Position numbers and translations under genes: made by a program. Shown piece after piece: positions 12,189 to 23,300 of a stretch of 64,000 bases of DNA; within the stretch, counting starts at the first letter, position 1, and the number at the start of each line of letters is the position of its first letter. Under the pieces are notes generated by a model that had not been told where the DNA came from, searched no databases, and saw nothing but the letters and a program-made list of their open reading frames with translations. The DNA is from Sarcomyxa edulis (Eukaryota; Basidiomycota; Agaricomycetes; Agaricales; Mycenaceae), in the NCBI GenBank assembly GCA_009761415.1, contig QUOL01000005.1, positions 1,612,001-1,676,000 on the forward strand. The letters run 5' to 3'.

Positions 12189-13654
12189 ATGGAAGTGAAC
12201 CACTCCGTTAGTGCAAGTGCCTCAACTATCAGATCACTGCACCCAAATCTCGCCGAAATATTGACGCAGTCAACGGCTCGATCGACTGGCAGTGTCTCGC
12301 AGCCGTCTTCTCCTCGCTCCAGCACGTTGCCTTCCCCTCCAGATAGTCCGTCAACAGATTCGGTCTCATCTTTCCCATCAGTATCTTCGTCATTCTTCTT
12401 CAGCTCAGTTGGAGCAAGCCCTCTTCACATATTAGATGCGAGAGATTCAACTCAGGGGCTTATAATCCCATCGCTGACTTTACCGTCGGCTCTTCGACGA
12501 CCGACACCCTTTGGTCAAACATTAGGCGACTTGAGGCTCATTGTTCTTGGCAGCAAGGGTGCTGGCAAGACTTTCGTGACCGGAGTACTGTTGGAAGATA
12601 ACGAGGATGTTGTTGACGCCGGGACATGGGAAGAGACTGAACACGGGAACGTGCTTCACGCATCGACAGACTGGATCGAACATCGCGATGCTCATGGTCT
12701 TGAAAAATACGAATCATCTCGAAATGTTGAAATCATCGAGTTGTTGGGATATGACGCTAACGATAATGTGGGTGGCACCACTTCTCTCATTACTTTTTGT
12801 GCACTAACACCACTTCCCCAAAGCCTCGACATATCATACAAACTCTCACATCCATCATCCATGCCCCATTCTATTCTGTCTCAGAGGTTCTTGACCCGAA
12901 ACGACAACCTTCGCCCACGCTAAAGAATCTCGTATCCTCACCATCCGCGCCATTGCATACTGCTCTCATCTTCCTGCTTCCTTCTAGTGAGTGAGACAAA
13001 TATCTAGTTGGGCGGTACTGGAATTTCCATATATCTCTAGCTCCATCCGATGAGGACCATCTGATTATCGACACAATAGGTCCATATATCCCCATCATAG
13101 TCCTTCCCCGCTTATCTGACCGTCATCGATACCCAAGCGCGTCCAAATTATCCCAATTCAGACCCAACTCACCTCTATCCCTTCGTACGGGTCTCTTCCG
13201 CACCCCAGACATCCTCTCCTCCCTCCGCGCAGAAGCAGCAGATCGTTTTCTCCGATGGCGGGAAGTCGAACGCGTTGTCGATGACATCCAGATGTCTCGG
13301 AGAAAGGAGGCTCATGATCATGATCACGACAACTATTCATGGAACAAAGCCGAGTGGGAGTCCAGTCTCTCGCACGACGTAGCGAAGAGGCTCCGCGACG
13401 ATGGCCCGTCGCGTGAACAAGAGTACCGTCAGCATTACAGTGGTGTTGGACTAACAGGGCCATGCGTGCCATTCGACCCACTTCACATCCCGTCTCTCGT
13501 CGTGTTCTCTCTATCCCTCTTCACTCCTCTTCGGAGTAAGATCGAGAGATCTACGATGGCCTTCGCGCAGGCCCTTGGGGAATACCATGTGCGGTTGGCG
13601 TTGTTTGGTGGATTTTGTGTGGGGATTGGGATCGGATTGTTCTTAAGGGGTTAG
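12189..13654 (+). CDS. P-loop NTPase-like protein with C-terminal membrane anchor
   Basis: Uncharacterised protein of about 450 residues in three exons. The first ~100 residues are Ser/Pro-rich and probably disordered. They are followed by the strand/P-loop RLIVLGSKGAGKTF (Walker A type GxxxxGKT), as in septin/Ras-like GTPases. No clear DxxG or NKxD motif was found, so nucleotide specificity is open. The middle shows IDTIGPYIPIIVLP. The C-terminus has the hydrophobic segment LALFGGFCVGIGIGLFL ending in RG, a probable tail anchor. Introns: about 12768-12823 and 12988-13041, both GT-AG. The 60 nt before the ATG are CT-rich. An uncharacterised, possibly membrane-tethered GTPase is the best description. 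Confidence 0.7.
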
Positions 13655-15073
13655 GGCCATCTTTTGACTTCATCTGAGTCACTTGGGGGCGTGCATGGTC
13701 TTCATGAGTATCGACGATTCCAACTACCTACTGACTAGATCTCGCATCGTCAGCTATATCAACTGGGATATTGTACATATTTATTGTATCAGTACCTCTG
13801 TAGGTCATTCCTGGGACGTTACTTTCATACGTGTCCGCATTTCCTTGATTTGACCGGCTAATTTTCGTGTCCCATATCCTTAGAGCTCCTGCGTATCAAT
13901 TTCCATTTCGCCTCCTTGGCAGGTCCAACGTTTTCTAGGTCTCATGTGAACCGCATACCAGGAAGACTCGAACGACTTGGAATTAGAAGAGCCACAAGGG
14001 TATTCAAGAACCTTCGGGGTAGGGTATAAAACAATAGTGAAACCCGGACATTATATATGGGAGCCTTCATTCAGAGGATAAGAACCCACGCTTCAAGACC
14101 CGAGAAACAGGTGTTGACTATCTTTGGATCGAACCTGCCCACGTTGAGATAGCATGCTCAGGAAGTTTGTTGCATTGTAGACGACCACAATACCCACTAA
14201 AGGTCAAAGTTTCCGAGATCACGCGCGACGAGCTCTTTGTAGAGCAACCCGGTACAAGATCTACCCTCGAGTGGCGAAGGCCATTTGTGGGGAAGTCCTC
14301 GTCATTTCGGCAATTCCGAGATTTCCTATCATCGGATTAGCGTTCAGCGTCCTAGATCTGTTATAAGAGTATTGTAATAACATACCCTGATCTCGGACAA
14401 TCGGAGAGTGTCTAACAGCGGAAAACTTTCGTCAAAGTCCTGAAGGGTTGGAGGATTGACGCACAAGGGACTCATCATGGCGGCACTGATGGGCCCGGGT
14501 CTGCATTTTAGGTCTAGTGATTAGTCCTTTGGCCCATTGAGAACGCAGGGAGAACACACGTGCAACTCAAGCGAACATGAACCCCCAGTTCTTTCGGAGT
14601 CTTGTGGTGCATTACGTCCCACTGAGATAGGACGGTTCAGCGTCTTGAAGCCTGTTATAAGTCTGTTATGCCTCGTAACCAACTTGAATGAAGCGAAGAG
14701 AGTGTACGGAGAGATTGCCGACGAGAGGAGAAGCTAGATGGTGGTCAAGAGCAGAGTCACTGGACACGCGTCAAACGCGTCGACTAAATTTGGACTCAAC
14801 CTCCTGCATCTCCCGTCGACCTCCATATCATCCCATATCCGAAGTCCATGCGTTTACCTCGCAACTGTGAACGGCTCCGAGATATTCAGCTCTATACTGA
14901 TACAGTTCTCTTACATCTGGCGTCCTCGGCTTGAAATAATACATAATTCAGTATGCGTCTGGAGGTTCCTCAACTCCGGGACATCACGGTTTTAGTCGCA
15001 TCTTGTATTTCTCTCGATATATGGGCTCCTATGACTATAAACATGGAAAGTCTTCCGTTTCTACCCTTAAATC
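13655..15073. other. Intergenic region
   Basis: No supported gene. Only short frames occur (for example 14537-14737 and 14738-14995), with no recognisable motifs and no consistent splice partners. Two places, near 14334 and 14630, share the loosely similar phrase TTCAGCGTC followed by TGTTATAAG; this is too short to call a repeat. The last 100 nt serve as the upstream region of the DUF6533 gene starting at 15074. Confidence 0.4.
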
Positions 15074-16379
15074 TTGGATATGGACGACTCTCAAGCTTCA
15101 GTTCTTGAATTCGCGCATGCTGTCAATGCCATTCGGTTCTGCCAAGGTATGTTTCAGGCAAACTCCTCGTTCTTTCGTATTTTCATTAACGAAAACGTCT
15201 TCGAGTCGCTGCTTGTGCTGTCGTCTTGTACGAACATCGTGGGTTACCCTACTATTCAGGCGATCATGGCTAAATATACGCCTCTTCAGTCACCACTCTT
15301 GATCTAGAAGTTTGATCTACCCATTGATGACGGTCTGAAGGCATACTGATTTGAGACCCTCTTCAGGTCGAGCTGATATGGGTTAGCCACGTTCTTTCGG
15401 TGATACTCAGTACCATAGCTCATGTTGAAAATCGTAGAGGAAGGAATGGACTGTGGTAAAGGTATTGTTCCTGATAGTGAGCCACTTCTTCGAACTAGGG
15501 CAATAGTCTCATATGATTGACACGGTCTATTAACCAGAGTCGATATGTCGGAAATATGGTCACCGTGTAAGCTTCCTTTCGATCCTCTGGCCCTCACTAA
15601 ACATCCGTCTGCAGTGGATTTGGTATTGGTGCGGTGAACACCGCTCTCTTCGTGCTCATATATTTGAACTATCGTTTCCAGTGTATATACTACCTCTTCC
15701 TCCAAGCCATCACTGGTTCCAGGTATTTATCTATTCCGGTTTCGTTTAAGGTCCCTGACCCAGTACGGTCCTTCCTCACTAGACGTATGTGGCCTATTAT
15801 GCTCACCTTTCCGTTGTGCCTCATATAACACAGATGTACGTCTGTATCGTTTCCTCGAGGGTCAAACTGATCTTAGAACTTGCGCATGCCTGTTCCAGGC
15901 AAACAATGGGCTTATATCCAAGGATGGGGCGGAGTTGCAATCTCGGCGTCCTTGCAAGGTATGCATTTCGACCCCTCCCAAACAAGGAGAATGACTGAGT
16001 AAGGGACAGCCATCATGCAGTATCGTATCTCCATTATGTATGGCAACTCCCGCAGGATGATTGCATTCATGGTGGCATGCCTGATCTGCGAAGCCGTGGC
16101 TAGTAGTGTCATATTCGGCATTCATAACCGCGATTCTTCTTGTAAGGAGTCAGAATAAAATTATCGAGACTGTGCCCGGTACTGACATGATGATACATCT
16201 GTCTAGACAGCACTGAGCCCATCCCTGAGCTCAATGTTTGCATGATAACATCTTCGCCGCCATATTATTATACGTTTTGGATCCCTCTGATATGTTTAGA
16301 CACCATCCTTTTCGGACTTGCTTTACGAGCTGGGATACAGTGGCACATCTCTGAAAGGACTAATTCTACAAGGTCATAT

Positions 16380-16384
16380 GGAGT
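16380..16384. repeat. Target-site duplication, left copy
   Basis: GGAGT directly before the 5' LTR; the same five bases follow the 3' LTR at 29172-29176. Five-base duplications are typical of Ty3/Gypsy integrases. Confidence 0.92.
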
Positions 16385-16709
16385 TGTGATAGCACTATAG
16401 CATTCACGTGACATGTCCGTCCCTCAGGTGCAGCGGACTATTTGTTTCTATTAGGTTACTCAGTATATAATCTCATGTCTTACTAATTGTAATCTTTATC
16501 TAATACTACACTACCGACATGCTACTTTCGTAAGCCTGTCCGTAGCGCGACCCCTTGGTTAATCCCCGCCCGGCCTGCCTGAGTACGCGAGCAACTGCTC
16601 GCTAATCCTTCCGACAGGATACCCTCGTAGACGGTCGGCGCTTACTTCTGGGACGCGCGTCTACTAGAGACGTCACACGTCGATGTCACAACATCACGGT
16701 CGTATCACA
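16385..16709 (+). repeat. 5' LTR of the chromovirus
   Basis: A 325-bp direct repeat, identical by eye to 28847-29171. It begins TGTGATA and ends TATCACA, a perfect 7-bp terminal inverted repeat containing the standard TG...CA. It carries the element's promoter, but no TATA box was identified with confidence (TATATAATC at about 16461 is a candidate). Confidence 0.95.
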
Positions 16710-16710
16710 A

Positions 16711-16727
16711 TGGTGCCAGAACCGTGG
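16711..16727 (+). other. Probable primer-binding site
   Basis: TGGTGCCAGAACCGTGG starts one base after the 5' LTR. TGG is the complement of the tRNA CCA end, and the rest would pair with a tRNA 3' acceptor stem. Which tRNA primes cannot be decided without the host tRNA set. Confidence 0.6.
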
Positions 16728-17391
16728 ACATCGACGTCGATGTCTGACTCACACCTCGAACTCTCTGCCTCGATACTCGATAACCTCTATCGAGTTATTG
16801 GCGTTTCGAATTAGCGGTTCTTTGCAGTTCTCTCTGAGAAATTTGCAAAGTTACTCGCTGTTCGACACTGATCGAGAAAAAACGAGAGTTCCTTCTTTAC
16901 TCTCTTTCTCCTATCCTGCAAACGGCGATAGGAGAAACTCCCTTTCGATACGAAAGGAAGGCTTCGCGGGCCCCTCGGAATCGATTTTGCAAAAACCGAT
17001 TGTATTGAAAGCCTCTTCGCCGACAACCCGAGTACTCGCGAAAACTTGTATCCCTTTAAAGCCTCCGTCACTCTCCTCTTTCATTCAGTTATTCCTTCAA
17101 CCTTTCTTCCCTCTCATCTCGAATGGCTCGGGGTAAACGGCCTCGCGCAGTTGGAAGACTGTTGCGGGCTACCTTCGCCGTCCATGAGGAAGAACAGCTT
17201 GGCAATAAAAAACCTTCAATTCAGTCTGCGGGGAGGGTATCGGACTACGCAGGATATCATGATCGAGCACTCTTTTTTGCGCGTTCACGTTCTAGCGGGT
17301 CTGGGCGCTGACGATTTTCATCTTTAAAGAGCGGGCTCTGAGGACGATTCGGACTTGTAGAGAAATCATCCCAATTTCCCCTTCATTCCAT
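16728..17391 (+). other. Chromovirus untranslated leader
   Basis: About 660 nt between the primer-binding site and the gag start. It contains small frames (for example 17123-17311, 62 codons, arginine-rich) with no recognisable function. Such leaders normally hold packaging and dimerisation signals; none was identified here. Confidence 0.5.
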
Positions 17392-20300
17392 ATGCCTCCT
17401 CGCCTTCCTATGAGCGGCAAATTAGCCGCTCGTAATGATCAAAATATTTCAGGCGCCAGCTCTGGTACAAGGTCGCAGGTTCGGAACTCTGGAGCGTCGC
17501 TGGCCGCAGGCCTAGTAACCTCTAAGGTTCCCAGCAGGATTCCGGTCTCGAAGCCTCCACCTGCGCCTCCTAGCAATCTCCAAGATGATGCTGGAGACGT
17601 CGGTTCGGAAGCAACTTCTCCCTTTGAGAACTTGGCTGGACAAACACGACTTCCTTCTCATCGCGTCTCCTTGACGCTTGATGACGACGTTGCTACATAT
17701 CAGACAGCTAATAGCGCTACTCCGTCGCTGGCCGAACTTGTCAATCCGGATAGCATGTCTTCTTATGCTTCTGTGGACTTGGCTGGCGATAGCGCTTCTC
17801 AAGCCGGTCATTATTGTTCGAAAGACTCTTACGATCACATTTTCTTATTTTCGGCTCGGAATGTGAACATTCGCGACGAACCTATTAGTTGCTCCGTTGA
17901 GAAGTATCACCCTCGCTATGATCCTAATGAGGACGTTGATCCGCTTATTGAGTTTGGCGCCGAGGATGGGCTTATGCCTTCACGAGACGTCGTCGCGACC
18001 ATGCTCCTTCGGGATGCGGTTGTGCGGTGGTCAACTCCGCATCGTTTGCTCATTTGGAGTGATATGGATACGGCTATTGAGGCTATGCGCGAATTGCGCC
18101 CTCAGTTAACCGAGTTGCTTGCGTTCCAGGAGCAAGGCAGCATTATGTATTCCCTCGGTTCAGCGCGGCTGACTAGTTTCGGTCATTTGGTGCTGGCTGT
18201 GCAGCAGATCCTCGATGCGCTGTGGACCTTTTTGGGTCGCCGTCGCAGGGATTCCTTCGTCTTAGACCCGCAGTTCATGTTTCTGCGGGTTTTGGAGCGT
18301 TACCACAGCCGTACCAGAATCCTCATGGATTTTGGAATTCTTCAGCATCGTCTTCAGGTCGCGAGTGTGCATATCCGTCGATCTTTCAATTGGATTAAGC
18401 ATGCGTACGTTGCCGGCTATGAGGGCGCCGATTTGGAATCTACTGCCGATTCTACATTGGAATCCATCCGTAGTGATTTCGGTCGAAGGCCCGTCTTGCA
18501 CGAAATGGCTAAGTTGTTGTCTCGTCCTGATTACGGTGCGATGGCCGACACTATCGATGCTACGGACCGTTTGGCGTTGATAGCACAAGCTCAGAAGGAG
18601 GGCTTGGTGCTTCCCCAGACGACGTATAGGAACGAAGGCGACGGGCATACCTACAAATCGCCTTACTGGCCGTCTGGTGTTTTTGCTACGACAGCCTCCC
18701 CTACTTTCGCGGCCACTATCCCCGTGCCCGATTCGCCAGCCGAGGTTAATCCGGTGAAAGCTCTACGCTTTGAGATGCCGGAAAGCTTGTCTAGCATAGG
18801 TCGTCCTCACGCTGTGAGCTCCTTGCCCGGCATGGGTCGCATGGGTAGTAGCACGGCGTACTCTGCTCCTTCCATGTCCGTTGTATCTGGGGGGCCATCG
18901 TTGATACGACACGAAGCTTTTGCCCAGGGGGAGTCCTTGTCCGCCGTAGCTCGCGGGCGTGAGGCTTTGACTGGGTGGACTTCACATGTATTCAAGAGTG
19001 GGGCTCCTCCAGCAGTTCCTGGTTCTGGTCAGAACGACGGTTTTCTTGGCGGTAACGGCATGCCCAGCGGGAGACCACCTGCAGGTGAGAAAGGCGTTTC
19101 TGACGGCAGCTCTGGCGGAGCCGGCGGTCATCCTAATGGCGGGCCTCCTGATGGGTATCGTCCTGGTGGTGGTCCTCCGGGCGGTGGGCCTCCTAATGGG
19201 AATCCTTTCGGTGGGAATGGGGGTGGCGGGCCTCCTAACGGAGGAGGCGGTGGTGGTCCACCCAATGGTGGAAACGGTGGTGGTCCTCCCGGCGGCGGTG
19301 GTGGTGGGACCCCTGGTCCGGGTGGTGTTGCTGGCCGTCCCGGTTTCGACGATAGCAAGTGGGGTTGGCAGATGAATCATAAGTTGAGCACGTCTGTGAT
19401 TCCTAGTTGGGATGGCGGGGGCGATACCGCTATTGAATATATCTTGGCTATGTCGAATCTGAGCACGCTCGGTCCCGAGCTTGCCGTTGATATTGCGGCC
19501 ATGGCTTCCCAGAAATGGACGGATCGCGCTATCAATTGGTGGAACGCTCTGCCGGTCGCGGATCGGCGCTATTTATCCAGGGGGTGGGACACCCTTTTGC
19601 TTGCTATCCGCGAGCATTTTTTGGACGCCCAGTGGCTTGAAGCTCGCACTTTCGAATTCGAAGAGATGCGGTTTCGTCAGAAGGGGCATGTCCATGAGGA
19701 GCCATTGGACTTCATCCAGCGGCGCATTCAGCATCACTCCTTCCTGCACCCGGAGGACACGGACGGTCCGTTGGCGGTCGCTCGCATTCTGCGCACTCAG
19801 CCGATAGAGTGGACTGGTACCTTGAATGAGCGTACCAGTACAAGTATTTTCGAGATTCAGGCCACTGCTAAGCACTACTTGCAAACGTTGTTGAGTCTTT
19901 GGACCGTCAGTGTTCGGTCCCAGGAGTTTCAGGCGGCTCAGGTGCCCTCGTCGGGCGGTTTCAAGAGGTATCGCAAGGCTCACGTCGCCGACGCAGAGAC
20001 GGACGATGAGGACGATGTCGTTCAGACTACGGCCTTTGCGGCCGATCGTTCCTGGGGGGCGCGAGGATCTGGACAACGTGGGGGGAAACCTCCTGGTCCA
20101 AAGAAACCTTGGCCTGAAGGGAAAACCGTGGGTGGTTACGCCTTTACTCGAGATGATTCCGTTTCAAGTAGGAATCCCCCGAATGGCGAGTGTTTCATTT
20201 GCACTAGCCCAAAGCATTTTGCCAGAGATTGCCCTCATTACGGCCGTTGGCAAGTACTTCGGAACGCCAACTTAATTGACGTTAACTGGGAGATCGCCGA

Positions 20301-23300
20301 GGAAGAGCTCGAAGATAGAATGTATTTAGCTATGCTGGCCGAAACTAATAATGATGTTTCTGCTTATTCGTTGGAATCTGAGTCTTCCCGGTCTTCCAGT
20401 TCGATTAAGGAAGTGTTTACCGTGAGTGCCGTAGACACTGGCGCTTTTGCGCTACATAGCCGTCCCAAACACTACGGAGACAACCGTAATACACGAAGGC
20501 GACTCGCTTTGGAATCCCGAAGTAAGGGTAAATCCAAAGCGGTCGATGGCAAGGTTCATGTTATACCTCGCAAGGTTGCCCGTTATACGGCTAGGCTTCC
20601 TTCGTCTCGGTCTGCTTACACTGCTGGCGTTGCCTCTGGTTCCGATGGACCCATCGATTCCAGTGTACCCCCCGTTATCTCGCCAGCGCGTAAAGTCAGG
20701 TCTTTCCCTGAAGGGTACGGATCATTGGGAACGAAGTCCCTTCACATGAAAGCTTTCGTGCATGGTTTGGATCAGGCGCCAGTGAAAGCACGCTTGGATT
20801 CCGGAGCTGATATTACCTTAATGTCCGAAGAATACTGGAAATCCATTTCCGAACTGGGCAAGCCTAAGGATGGGATTCGCATGAAATTGTATCATCTTAC
20901 AGGTGATGCGAAGGTTTTAGGCTACGTTCGCACTCAGCTATTCGCATACGCTACCGACGGAACTATAGTTAGTTTCGATCTCGAGGCGTATGTAGTTCGT
21001 GCTATGCGCGTACCTCTACTGCTCGGTGAGGATTTCCAACTCACTTATGAGCTGGGGTTACAGCGCTATGGTACGGGTCATTGTGAAATCAATGTCGGCA
21101 AAGGAGGCAGGATTATCGCTGCTTCCTCTGCATCTGCAGTTGACTTGGGTTTCGAGGTTCGGCAGGCCCAGACTTCCCAATCGTTCATTCGCGCTAAAGG
21201 AGTTCGTCGAGCGAAAGCCAAGGCGCGGCAACGAGACGGCGACGATGGTTCTCCTTCTGTGCTCGCGGAAGAAGATGTTCTGATTGCGGCCGGATCAGTG
21301 CACAACGTCAAGGTGACTGCTCCATTCGAAGGACGGGACGAATGGTTAGTAGAGAAGGTAGTTATTGGATCGGAGGAGGGATCCGTAGTGGCCGCGCCTA
21401 CTACCTTCATCAGTTCCGCTGCTCCTTATCTGCCCATAGCGAATCCCGGCGTCCGACCTGTGTACATTCGCGCAGGAGACATCGTTGGATACCTGTTGAA
21501 TCCTGTAGAAGATCTGGATTCGCCAACATCCGAGGAAGATCTAGGTCGCTACGCTGCCAACGCCGAGAGTCTACGAACAATTATAGAAGGTACTCTCCGT
21601 GCGCAGGATTTAGCGGCGGCCCCTCTTCGTCAGGATTTCTTTCCACTTGGAGAAGATAAGTTGGATACCGATGACAATTGGGGACCTAAGACTACTGCTG
21701 TACCGGAACCTGATCCTGTTGCGGGCATAGATGTCTCGCAATTGGTGAATCTGGGACCGGATATACCGGACGATATTTGTCCTCGTTTGGAGGAAGTACT
21801 TCGGAAGAACGTAATGGCTTTTGGTGTCGATGGCCGGCTAGGTCATGTCGATACTAAGGTACCTATTCCGCTGAAGGAAGGTTCACAGCCGATTTCGGTT
21901 CCTATGTATGCTGCCTCTCCGGCGAAGAGAGAAATCATCGACAAGCAGATGAAGGCTTGGTTTGAGGCCGATGTTATAGAACCCTCTACTAGTCCTTGGG
22001 GATTTCCAGTCGTTGTTGTGTACCGAAACGGTAAACCTCGATGTGTCATAGACTACCGCAAGCTCAATGCGCAGACTATCCCGGATGAATTCCCTATACC
22101 ACGGCAGACGGAGATCATTCAGGCTCTATCAGGCGCTCAAGTGTTGTCGTCGTTCGACGCCCTCGCCGGGTTCACTCAGCTCGAAATGGCGGGCGAGGAG
22201 AAGGAGAAGACTGCGTTTCGCTCTCATTTGGGCCTCTGGCAATTTAAGCGTATGCCCTTTGGTTTGCGGAATGGCCCGTCTATATTCCAACGTGTGATGC
22301 AAGGCGTTTTATCGCCTTATCTATGGCTGTTCACGCTAGTCTATATAGACGACATAGTCATATACTCTAAAACGTGGGAGGAGCATCTGGTGCACCTGGA
22401 TAAGGTGCTCGGTGCGATTGCCACAGCCGGGATTACCTTGTCTCCATCCAAGTGCTTTGTTGGTTATTCTTCAATCCTGTTGTTGGGGCAGCGTGTCTCG
22501 CACCTGGGCCTTTCGACGCATCAGGAGAAAGTCAGTGCCATTCAGGATATCGAACGTCCGAGTTCGGTTAATGATCTGCAGAAGTTTTTGGGGATGGTCG
22601 TGTATTTCGCGTCTTATATTCCCAATTATGCGTTCATTGCTGCTCCGCTATTCGGACTACTGAAGAAGGATGTGAAGTTCGTCTGGCGCGCAGAGCATGA
22701 CATTGCCTTCCAGCAAGCGAAGGACGCTCTGGCTAGCGCACCCATACTGGGACACCCTATTCAGGGCACGCCTTACCGTCTGTACACGGACACTTCGGAT
22801 TTTGCTTTGGGATCGAGCCTTCAGCAGGTGCAGCCAATGGTGGTGGAGGATTTGAGGGGGACTACTGTTTATGAGAAACTTCGCCTAGCGTGGGACGCGG
22901 GACTGCCTGTGCCCGTCCTTGTCCCTACGCTGGCTAAGGAGATCATTGATGCGGAGCGTCCTGTGGGGGGCGACCAGTGGGGGGCGACCTTCGACTCTAC
23001 GGTAGTCCACGTCGAGCGGGTCATTTGTTACTGGAGTCGTACTTTTAAATCTGCGGAGCGGAATTACAGTGCAACTGAGCGTGAAGCTCTAGGAGCAAAG
23101 GAGGCTCTGGTGAAGTTTCAACCCTTTATAGAGGGTGAGACGGTGATTTTGATCACGGATCACGCGGCCTTGCAATGGGCTCGCGTGTATGAGAACACGA
23201 ACAGGCGATTGGCGGCGTGGGGGGCGGTGTTTGCGGCATATCCTGGTCTTAAGATTATCCACAGACCAGGTAAGGTTCATTCAAACGTAGACCCTTTGTC

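Noticed and set aside
19090..19330. GGT/GGG-rich stretch as a separate simple-sequence repeat or G-quadruplex locus
   Set aside because: It is in-frame Gag coding sequence; repetition follows codon choice for Gly-Pro-Asn and is not a tandem array.
19128..19375. Long proline-rich frame on the minus strand and a glycine/valine frame on the plus strand
   Set aside because: These are shadow frames of the GGT/GGC/CCT codon run encoding the Gly/Pro tract of Gag; they have no start context or homology.
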